This document shows positions 56,431 through 64,000 of a DNA stretch of 64,000 bases, piece by piece. Location of the stretch: the NCBI RefSeq assembly GCF_002575655.3, contig NC_053037.3, positions 145,401,207 to 145,465,206 of the forward strand, given 5' to 3'. Each line of letters starts with the position of its first letter. Positions within the stretch are counted from its first letter, which is position 1. The position numbers were made by a program, and so were the translations under genes. The notes beneath the pieces are model-generated. The model was not told the origin of the DNA. It saw only the letters and a list, made by a program, of their open reading frames with translations, and ran no database searches. Source of the stretch: Aegilops tauschii subsp. strangulata. Taxonomy: Eukaryota; Streptophyta; Magnoliopsida; Poales; Poaceae.

Positions 56431-58887
56431 TCTCTCCCTAATAATAAAGCATGGATTGACTCCGTGGGTTCACCGTCATAATACGCTTCTTCCCGTGAAT
56501 TTACGCTTTCAGTTTTTTTTCAACACGTCCATATTTTTTCCAAAATCCAAGGTGGTACTAATTCACCGTCACTTTCCTGCTTCCGCACAACCAACGCCAT
56601 AAAAACTGCCCGAGGCCGTCCAATCTGTTCGACCGTGTATGCAGAGATTGTGACCGTATCAAACAAGAGACCGATCCAAGTATCATGAGTCCCGACCATA
56701 TCCGAGTCGGCTCTTCTACCCTTCCCCTTGCCTTTAAATATTGTAGGAATCGATTGCCTTGCATCAAATCGATCCAAACTTCCAATCAAAATCGAGTGTT
56801 CCAAGCTATCAGGTATGGAAGAGAATCATGGTCGCGAACACCATGGACGGAAGCAAAGTCAATGGATCACGCTGGTCAGCTCCTACGGCGAGTGCTTCGA
56901 GATCACGCAATAGGCGGCAGCGCTGTCACATCCACCACATGATCGAGGATAAGTGCGTCGAGAACCGCGTCCCGCTCCGCCGCCGCAACATGTACCAAGG
57001 TCATCGAGTGCTGCAACATGCACGCCGCCGCCGGAGGTACCAGCTCCACGTCCGGCCAGCAGGACCTCAAGAGCTAACAAGCTGTCCCACGATCCTTACG
57101 TATACTACATCAGTCCCTCAAGCGGCAAGACCTCGCAACGGCTCGACGAGTTAACTGATTTCCGCCGCCATGGCACTTCCATGAGCCATTGCCCACAAGT
57201 GGCTGCTACTTGCCACCCCGTGCCTAAACTTCGGCACTCAGCGATCCCGCGAGCCCGCGACTGATGGCGTCACTGACCGGCGGTGCCGCCTGCTGCTCGT
57301 CCGTAGCTAATTTGCAGATTGGATGCACTTTCGATTGGATGCACATAAGATAATCTGTCCCTAGGAAATAAGGAACAAATTATTTGTCAGCGTATCATCA
57401 CAGCTAATCTGTCATGTTCCGGTAATGCCTAATGCATTGGCTTTCTAGCAGTACATTGATCCCTGCTCAAGGTAGCTCTGTATCTCTGATTATTTTTCCC
57501 CCTATGATGGAATTAATCAACATATGTCTGATGCCCATGTAATGTAATGGAAATTTCTCACTATTGTGTACATAGACATGTATCATAATTTACTGCCAAT
57601 TGTACGTAGCCCACTTCTGTTCTGTTTCTCTCCCTGAATATGTTCTCTAGATAATTATCAGAGTAGGCATTCTAGCTAATTATACATTATCTTTTGCATC
57701 GCGTGTTGATACAAACGTGATTTCACTTCCGATTGGATGCACCTAAAAGCTAAGATATTTGTTGGTTGCAACTCTGCTGCCTTGAATTAACCGCTTCTTT
57801 TTATACAGATTTTTTCTCTCTGTATTCCTGACCAGCTATCTATGCAAATTTATATAGAGAAGAAAATTGTTTACCTCTGTTTTATAATTTATAACTCTTA
57901 ACTTCTAAGCAGGAGATGCCTATGGCAATTTTGGGATTCAGCTCAAGGTCAGCATTTCTTGGTACATGTCACTACTGCGTGCTAAGGATTGGTCAAATTT
58001 TGACAACTTGATCCACTAAATTTAGTGGGAAAGTTGGCTGAGAATAAATTTGAAAGGAGAAATCATCCAATAAAGTTCTAGACTTCTTTCATTAGGACAA
58101 AAGTAAAAACATTCTGCTATATTCTAATTGTATGATCTGCATACAACCTTGGTATCCAGGTAGTGTGAGCCGAGATATAACGCTGTCAATTTGGGAAAAG
58201 AAGCACAGTCTTAAGAAGCATGCTCTCTTAATTAGAATTGTTTTTACTAGAAAACTGATCCTAGGATGTTAAAGACTTGTGTCATATCATTCTTCTGAAC
58301 CATGTGTTGCTCATGGTCTTTATCTGATGCAATGTACTTATATTGTTTGCCGCTACTTAGCTTGGTTTCCCCAAGTGAAAGCAAGTCTTCATGCAGTTGC
58401 AGTCCTTTTGACATGAAAGAGTAGTGTTACAAATCCTTCACGCTTTGAATACTCCTACTACCACACATGTTTATCAGCTGCATGTTTCTATTTGTAAAAT
58501 TCCATGTTGAAAAGGAGTTCTATTGCAGGTATGCCTTTGCTTATTTTGTGGGATTTTAATTTATATAAGGACAACCCAAAAAAAGATATAAAGGAGAAGA
58601 GAGAAGACAGTATGACACACATCTTCAGGAGGCAGAGCAGGCTCAGCCAATATTAGTGTGTCTTTTGAAAGTTTTGGACACGGTGAAAAACCTGACAAAG
58701 GACACACATGAGGTCTATTCAAACATTAATAATTTGAACTTAGTGATGGTATTTCTGGATAGGCATTGCTATTGCACTCAATGCCATACAACCAGAGCCC
58801 TGCCACGCCAACGGGAATTTACTATATGCATCACCGTGACATCAATTTTTTTTCTTTCCCGTTGCAACGCACGGGCATGTTTCCTAG
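56431..58887 (+). mobile_element. Helitron unit 15 (2457 bp) carrying a SKP1-like pseudogene
   Basis: Starts TCTCTCCCTAATAATAAAGC after an A; ends with hairpin 58858-58875 and TTTCCTAG. The SKP1-like pseudogene (56815-57130) lies in the 5' third. The remaining 57300-58850 is AT-rich without a recognised gene. Confidence 0.85.
56815..57130 (+). pseudogene. SKP1-like protein pseudogene
   Basis: SKP1 links F-box proteins to cullin in SCF ubiquitin ligases. After ATG at 56815 the frame reads ITLVSSYGECFEITQ and then stops (TAG 56911-56913). In other frames HHMIEDKCVENRVPL and TKVIECCNMHAAAG follow, matching in order the N-terminal BTB/POZ-like fold of plant SKP1 homologues (normally about 160-200 aa). 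The F-box-binding C-terminus is not recognisable. At least two frame changes and one stop make it non-functional. Confidence 0.82.
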
Positions 58888-59582
58888 TCTAACATATAAA
58901 GCCTCCTAGAGTACCCGCCCATCTGGGGGCATCGCTAGCGCGCGTCGGTTTTGACCACCCGATCGATCTCCTACAGTCGTTTTTTTGGCTGTTGGCGGCT
59001 GGTCAGCCGTCTGTTTTTTTCACTTTCGTTCCTGATTCTGGAGAGGATGGCAGGTGGGGCTCGATAGACGTGGGGCCATGGAGTCAACGTGACTTCATCT
59101 TTTGGTACGCGGAGTCTTCATCGCGTGCTCGCCAATCGCGATCTGGGTAAAAGCAACCCTATCGCACGAGCCAATCCTGCAGCCGCCTCCCCGCTTCCTC
59201 CGCAGCTCGCCCCACGAGCCCCTCTCCCCTCCGCCGCCTCCTCTCCTTCACTTTTCTCTCCGGCGTCGCCCCCAAAGGAGGCGCACATGGGCGGTGGATC
59301 CGTGCTAGAGAAGAGCGGCGGGGACTGCGCTCCGTTAGTGATAGGGTGCAGCCGGCCGCGGGGAAGATCGCGCCGCCGCCCTTTCCTTCCTCCATCCCCG
59401 CCCCTGCCACGAGCCCCTCCTCTTCCCCTTCCATACCGGCCTCTGCCGCTGTCCTCATTGGGCATCACTCCATGTTGCGGAGGACGGTTTGCAGCCTGTG
59501 CAGTTGAGGTGAGGAACGGAGGTGGGGGGAAGGAGCAACAATGGGGAAGATGTTGTGTGCATTGTGGGAAGCAGCTTGTTGA
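58888..59582 (+). mobile_element. Start of a sixteenth Helitron-like unit, cut by a Copia insertion
   Basis: TCTAACATATAAAGCC follows the 3' end of unit 15 directly, as expected for a further 5' terminus, although it diverges from the others. The segment is GC-rich (59150-59520) with overlapping frames that I cannot assign. It ends where the Copia LTR starts. Confidence 0.5.
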
Positions 59583-59724
59583 TGTTAGGAATAAGCAACT
59601 TGTATTCCCATGAGGCCATAGGCCGATATATATACATGTACAGGTGTGGTACATATGCAGGAAACCCCTTATACTACAGGATAAATACAAAGGGGTATAC
59701 ATGACTTATATTATAACTCTAACA
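59583..59724 (-). repeat. Copia 3' LTR (142 bp)
   Basis: Bounded by TGTTAGGAATAAGC at 59583 and ...AACTCTAACA at 59724; the ends are TGTTAG/CTAACA inverted. It contains TATATATA at 59625-59632. At 142 bp it is unusually short for a plant Copia element. Confidence 0.85.
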
Positions 59725-59733
59725 CCCCCCCTC
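59725..59733 (-). promoter_or_regulatory. Copia polypurine tract
   Basis: GAGGGGGGG on the minus strand directly abuts the LTR start TGTTAGAG. Confidence 0.85.
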
Positions 59734-59737
59734 AAAC

Positions 59738-62700
59738 TCATGGTGGAGGAACAACACTGAGTTTGGAGAGATAAAAGCCATGTTGTGCTCTAGTCTGGGC
59801 CTTCATCAGGAAATCCGCCAACTGTAACTCGGAAGGCACATACTGAAGAGCAACGACCTGATCCTGCACAGCAGCGCGCACATAGAAAGCATCAACACCA
59901 ATATGCTTGGTGAGCTCATGCTTCACAGGATCACGCGCAATGCTAATAGCACCTGTACTGTCAGATAAGAGCATAGTCGGTGTAGTGACAGAAACACCAA
60001 AGTCCTGAAGTAACCACCGTAACCAAGTCACCTCTGCTGTCAAAAGAGCCATAGCTCGCAACTCAGCCTCAGCACTCGAACGGGAAACTGCAATCTGTTT
60101 CTTCGTCTTCCAGGCAATGAGAGAACCGCCAAGAAAAACACAGTAAGCAGAAAGCGAACGGCGATCAGAAGGATCACTAGCCCACGTAGCATCCGCATAG
60201 GCCTGAAGCTGTAAAGAACTGGAGCTAGGGAAGAAGAGACGGTGAGAGATCGTGCCCCAAAGATATCGGAGAACACGAAGGAGATGACTATAATGAACCG
60301 ATGTGGGAGCAGAAACAAACTGACTCAGAATATGAACCGGATAAGAGATGTCCGGACGAGTGACAGCTAGATAGACAAGACTGCCAACGAGATGACGATA
60401 ACGCGTCGGGTCAGCGAGAGGATCACCATCAGTAGCACGAAGGTGAACATTGAGCTCCATAGGAGTCTCAACAGTGCGTTCGTCAGAAAGAGCAGCACGA
60501 GCAAGAAGATCCTGGATATACTTTTCCTGGGATATAAAAAAGCCATCAGAGGTAGAAGAGACTTCAATCCCAAGAAAATAGCGAAGAGGTCCAAGATCAG
60601 ACATAAGAAACTGCTCACTAAGACGGGCCTTTACAAAGGCAATATACTCGGGGTGATCCCCAGTGATGACCATATCATCAACATAGAGAAGAAGAAGAGT
60701 CCGGCCACGAGGAGAAAGGTGAATAAACAATGCGGGATCATGAACACTTGCTGAAAAACCAGCAGTAGTGACCACAGAAGCAAAACGCTCAAACCAGGCG
60801 CGAGGGGCTTGCTTAAGACCATAGAGAGAGCGACGAAGACGACACACCATGCCATCAGGAACAGAATACCCAGGTGGTGGCTGCATGTACACCTCCTCAC
60901 GCAGCTCACCATTAAGAAAGGCATTCTTAACATCAAGCTGAGATATAGACCAGTGGCGTGCAGAGGCAACTGCAAGAAGTGTACGAATAGTGGTCATATG
61001 GGCCACAGGAGCAAAAGTCTCGTCATAATCACGACGATGCTCCTGCTGAAAACCACGAGCCACGAGACGAGCTTTGTGACGCTCAAGAGAACCATCGGAG
61101 CGAGTCTTAACCTTGTAGACCCACTTACAAGTGATGGGACGGACTCCGGGAGGAAGAGAAACAAGATCCCAGGTACCAGTGCGTTCAAGAGCAGCAATCT
61201 CCTCTGCCATCGCAAACTGCCATTCAGGATGAACAACAGCCTGACGGTAAGAAGTCGGCTCAAGAACAGCAGCACCAGCGGTGGGAAATCCAAAGCGATC
61301 AATAGGCGGACAAGGACGAGAACGCAAGCCATAAGTAGGCTGAGAGGAAGAGGACGAATCATCCAAGGAAGCATCCACAGGTCGTGAACGACGAGTGTAA
61401 TGCTGAGGAAGAGATGGAACAAGAGAAGGAGGAATCGCCAAGGTAGAATCAGGGGGTGGCGACGAAGAAGTCACCGGAGATGAAGGTGTAGAATCCGGGG
61501 ACATGCTAGGTGAGGAGACCGGGAAAGATGGTGGCGGTGAATCGACGAGGGGTGGAGAAGCAGAGGGAGTGGGACGAATAGGCACAGGCGCGACGAGAGT
61601 GATAGGGGAGTCAGGAAAAGTGAGAAAAGAGATATCCTCCACTGAAAAGACCGAGGAAGATGGCCGTGGGTAAAAAGGACGAGACTCATCAAAAGTCACA
61701 TCTCGAGAGATACGCATCCGACGACCGACAGGATCCCAACAACGATAGCCCTTATGCTCATCACTGTAGCCTAAGAAGACACACTCAACAGACTGCGCGG
61801 TCAGTTTGGTGCGTTCGCGAGGGGCAAGAAGAACATAGCAAACACAACCAAACAAGCGAAGCATCGAATAATCGGGAGAGCGATCAAACAGATGCTCAAA
61901 AGGAACACCACCCTGCAAAGCAGCAGATGGCTGAAGGTTGATGAGATAGACAGAAGTGGAGATAGCCTCGGCCCAAAAATGAGGCGGAAGAGAGGCGGCG
62001 ATCATCATAGCACGAGCCGTCTCAAGAAGGTGACGATGCTTGCGCTCAGACACACCATTCTGAGCATGAGCACCAGGACAAGAGAACTGGGCAAGAGTAC
62101 CCTGCTCAGCAAGGACACCACGCAACATCTTAGATATATACTCACCAGCGGAGTCAGCACGAAAAACACGAATGGGTGAAGAGAACTGAGTATGAACCAT
62201 GGCAGCAAAACGCTTATAAATAGACAACACCTCACTACGTGAAGTCATGAAATAAAGCCATGTGTAACGAGAAAAATCATCGATGAAAATAATATAGTAT
62301 TTATGACCACCTTTCGAAGTGAAAGGAGCCGGACCCCATACATCAGAATGGACTAAATCGAAAGGACGCTGAGACACTGACTCACTATGAGAATATGGTA
62401 GCTGAATCTGCTTGCCAAGACGACAACCCTGACACTCTAAAGAGACATCTCCTGAGACAGACCCCAGAAGACCTCCACGAACTAAAGACGATAAGCGAGA
62501 ACGACACAGATGACCAAGTCGATGATGCCACTGCTTGAAGGAACCAGTAACAGAAGCGACAGCAGCGGAGGAACTGGCGATGGTGGTGGCAGCGGAAGGA
62601 ACATGAAGCCAGTCCAACTCCCAAAGACCCTGAGAATCACGGCGGCGAGGGCCAGCCCCAACCAGAGTGTGCGTGCGACGATCCTGAACAGAACAAGAGT

Positions 62701-64000
62701 CAACATCAAGAATGACACGACAACCAGAATCAGTAAGTTGACCGGCAGAAAACAGATTCATGGTAAGTCGAGGAACATGAGCAACATCAGGAACAGAATA
62801 AGAAGGAGTAGAAAGATGGCCTCTACTAGCAACAGAAAGTGGAGTACCATCAGCAGTGAAGACATGAACAGGAGAATCCAGCGAGCGAAGAGAAGACAAA
62901 GCGGAAGAATGAGAAGACATATGAAAAGAAGCTCCAGAATCCAGAACCCATGGGGATGTACCTGACTGTGTAGAGGGCGGGTGCTCAGTGCGGGAAGCAT
63001 CAGTCACAGAACCAGCAGTACCCGTCGAGGAAGAACCGGAAGCCGTGAGCAGACGCTTAAGTCTCAGAATATCCTGCTCGGTCAAAGCAATGGCTGAAGC
63101 TGGCGAGGGAGATGACGAAGTCCCTGAGGAGGATGATCGCGCCTTGCGCAGGTGTTTCCGCTTTGTGTAGCACTGGGACTCAATATGACCATCATTGTTG
63201 CAGTAGTCACAATGTGAACGGGGCCGACCTGAGCCTCCAGAAGGAGTGGGCAAAAGCGGCGGAGCACTCGAGCGAGAATGGGGCGGTGCAGCAGGTGGAG
63301 TGGAAGAAATCCGAGTAGCGAGCACAGAGGGAACCTCCAGCAAACCAGCACCACGTAGGCGAGTCTCCTCAGCACGAATCTCTGAAAGCGCCTCCATGAG
63401 AGAAATACGGCCACGAGCAAGCAACGGAGCACGCCGGGGCTCAAACTCCTTACGGAGCCGAGACAGGAACTCGTAGACGCGATGAAACTCCAAATCGGCT
63501 TGGACAGCCTGGCAGCAGGGGCAAGTACGACAACCAGCACTGCGGAGAGAATCAAGCTGGCGCCAGATAGCAGAACTCTGTGCATAAAAGTCATCAACAG
63601 TAGAGTCACCCTGCTGAAGAGCATGCTCCTGACGAACCACAGAAAGGTATAAGGCATCACCAGAGGGCTCATAGCGCTGACGAAGACAGGTCCACATCTG
63701 GAAGACAGTAGGAAGACCCAGAAACTCAGAAGCAAACTGAGGCAGAACACTAGCAGTGAGAACAGCTGCAGCACGAGCATCATCATCAAGCCACTGGGTG
63801 TAAACAGACAAAGCACCATGATACGTCTGAAGAGCCTCCTCATAAGCCAAAGCCCTCTCATCATAGGCACGATCAGCAGCCTCATCAGCAACCTTAGCCG
63901 GATCCTTGGCGGCCTGATTAGCATCCGGAGGAAGAACCAGGGGAGTCGGCGGAGTAGGGGCCACCGGAGGAACCGGACGTGGCGGACAGCAGACCTCGCC
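59738..64000 (-). CDS. Copia gag-pol polyprotein, open, 5' end beyond window
   Basis: The frame has no stop from the window edge to TGA at 59738-59740 (about 1420 codons visible). Counting from 63964, it has a gag region (about 40-230), a CCHC knuckle [14 protein letters not shown] (252-265), protease DSGA (342-345), the integrase zinc region HHRLGH..CQGC (480-514) and catalytic residues near D541 (SDVWGP), D604 (RADSAGEY) and E640 (SERKHR). Reverse transcriptase has YVDDMVITG (1094-1102), and RNase H has [10 protein letters not shown] (~1258), [10 protein letters not shown] and SDSTGA. All key residues are in place. It would make the particle and copy and integrate the element. The translation start is not in the window. 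Frames on the opposite strand are shadows. Confidence 0.96.
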   Translation of the reverse strand, partial: GEVCCPPRPVPPVAPTPPTPLVLPPDANQAAKDPAKVADEAADRAYDERALAYEEALQTYHGALSVYTQWLDDDARAAAVLTASVLPQFASEFLGLPTVFQMWTCLRQRYEPSGDALYLSVVRQEHALQQGDSTVDDFYAQSSAIWRQLDSLRSAGCRTCPCCQAVQADLEFHRVYEFLSRLRKEFEPRRAPLLARGRISLMEALSEIRAEETRLRGAGLLEVPSVLATRISSTPPAAPPHSRSSAPPLLPTPSGGSGRPRSHCDYCNNDGHIESQCYTKRKHLRKARSSSSGTSSSPSPASAIALTEQDILRLKRLLTASGSSSTGTAGSVTDASRTEHPPSTQSGTSPWVLDSGASFHMSSHSSALSSLRSLDSPVHVFTADGTPLSVASRGHLSTPSYSVPDVAHVPRLTMNLFSAGQLTDSGCRVILDVDSCSVQDRRTHTLVGAGPRRRDSQGLWELDWLHVPSAATTIASSSAAVASVTGSFKQWHHRLGHLCRSRLSSLVRGGLLGSVSGDVSLECQGCRLGKQIQLPYSHSESVSQRPFDLVHSDVWGPAPFTSKGGHKYYIIFIDDFSRYTWLYFMTSRSEVLSIYKRFAAMVHTQFSSPIRVFRADSAGEYISKMLRGVLAEQGTLAQFSCPGAHAQNGVSERKHRHLLETARAMMIAASLPPHFWAEAISTSVYLINLQPSAALQGGVPFEHLFDRSPDYSMLRLFGCVCYVLLAPRERTKLTAQSVECVFLGYSDEHKGYRCWDPVGRRMRISRDVTFDESRPFYPRPSSSVFSVEDISFLTFPDSPITLVAPVPIRPTPSASPPLVDSPPPSFPVSSPSMSPDSTPSSPVTSSSPPPDSTLAIPPSLVPSLPQHYTRRSRPVDASLDDSSSSSQPTYGLRSRPCPPIDRFGFPTAGAAVLEPTSYRQAVVHPEWQFAMAEEIAALERTGTWDLVSLPPGVRPITCKWVYKVKTRSDGSLERHKARLVARGFQQEHRRDYDETFAPVAHMTTIRTLLAVASARHWSISQLDVKNAFLNGELREEVYMQPPPGYSVPDGMVCRLRRSLYGLKQAPRAWFERFASVVTTAGFSASVHDPALFIHLSPRGRTLLLLYVDDMVITGDHPEYIAFVKARLSEQFLMSDLGPLRYFLGIEVSSTSDGFFISQEKYIQDLLARAALSDERTVETPMELNVHLRATDGDPLADPTRYRHLVGSLVYLAVTRPDISYPVHILSQFVSAPTSVHYSHLLRVLRYLWGTISHRLFFPSSSSLQLQAYADATWASDPSDRRSLSAYCVFLGGSLIAWKTKKQIAVSRSSAEAELRAMALLTAEVTWLRWLLQDFGVSVTTPTMLLSDSTGAISIARDPVKHELTKHIGVDAFYVRAAVQDQVVALQYVPSELQLADFLMKAQTRAQHGFYLSKLSVVPPP

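Larger units (their letters stand above)
13272..58887 (+). mobile_element. Head-to-tail array of about fifteen non-autonomous Helitrons
   Basis: Fifteen junctions join a Helitron-type 3' end (subterminal hairpin CCCGTTGCAACGCACGGG, about 12 nt, CTAG or variant) to a 5' end (TCTTTCCCTAATAATAAAGC or variant), usually with no spacer. The junctions are at 14087, 15978, 20610, 21621, 25550, 27817, 30197, 36618, 39803, 43239, 46268, 48985, 54840, 56431 and 58888. All units point the same way. The first follows an A at 13271, as expected for A^T insertion. Internal sequences differ widely, and no RepHel frame is present. Helitron termini of this form are established for grasses; the array reading is from the sequence. 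Confidence 0.85.
59583..64000 (-). mobile_element. Copia LTR retrotransposon with very short LTR, cut by window edge
   Basis: Minus-strand element: the 3' LTR is at 59724-59583, the polypurine tract is next to it, and a polyprotein frame remains open to the window end. The 5' LTR and PBS lie outside. The uninterrupted frame suggests a young insertion. Confidence 0.93.

Noticed and set aside
13272..58887. Autonomous Helitron (Rep/helicase) or a satellite/centromere array
   Set aside because: No frame with Rep HUH or helicase motifs is present. Units differ in length and interior, unlike a satellite.
13272..58887. CRISPR-like reading of the regularly recurring hairpin CCCGTTGCAACGCACGGG
   Set aside because: Spacing is irregular (0.8-6.4 kb) and the repeats coincide with Helitron ends. 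The genome is that of a plant.
63082..63924. 280-codon minus-strand frame and several plus-strand frames over 60392-63476
   Set aside because: They are shadows of the intact Copia polyprotein in other frames.

Overview
The window looks like intergenic DNA of a Triticeae grass (wheat, barley, Aegilops or rye type). The evidence is an Angela/WIS/BARE-type Copia LTR, Athila-lineage Gypsy elements with tRNA-Asp primer sites, plant LINEs whose ORF2 opens with the SWNCRG endonuclease motif, and many small Helitrons. I see no intact host gene. The only long intact reading frame belongs to a Copia retrotransposon at the right edge.

Layout. (1) 1-5712: element A, a minus-strand Gypsy-type LTR element with a ~4 kb internal region and no gag-pol; its 3' LTR is cut by the window edge. 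(2) 5713-9788: element B, an Athila-lineage gag-protease element on the minus strand with two in-frame stops and a 582-bp 5' LTR; A sits inside B. (3) 9789-12159: element C, the 3' end of a BARE/Angela-type Copia element on the plus strand (RT/RNase H remnant, polypurine tract, 1760-bp 3' LTR); B sits inside C. (4) 12160-13271: a minus-strand LINE fragment spanning the ORF1/ORF2 ATGA overlap, cut by C on one side and by Helitrons on the other. (5) 13272-58887: about fifteen non-autonomous Helitrons, all in the same orientation, joined head to tail: the 3' terminus of one (hairpin CCCGTTGCAACGCACGGG, ~12 nt, CTAG) is followed directly by the 5' TC terminus of the next. (6) 58888-59582: the start of a sixteenth Helitron-like unit. 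(7) 59583-64000: a minus-strand Copia element with a 142-bp LTR and an uninterrupted polyprotein frame that runs off the window.

The Helitron array is the main result. Units share ~120 bp at the 5' end and the 3' hairpin but differ inside, so this is not a plain satellite. Captured or nested cargo includes a UDP-glucose dehydrogenase pseudogene (unit 10), a SKP1-like pseudogene (unit 15), a terminal-inverted-repeat element carrying an F-box fragment and perhaps a BYPASS1-like fragment (unit 8), LINE 3' ends (units 5 and 13), exon-like pieces with splice sites, and a recurring tRNA-like block about 190-390 bp from the 5' end. Two Mutator-like insertions have exact 9-bp target duplications, and each has a paralogous empty site elsewhere in the window. 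No Rep/helicase gene is present, so the array would depend on proteins supplied in trans.
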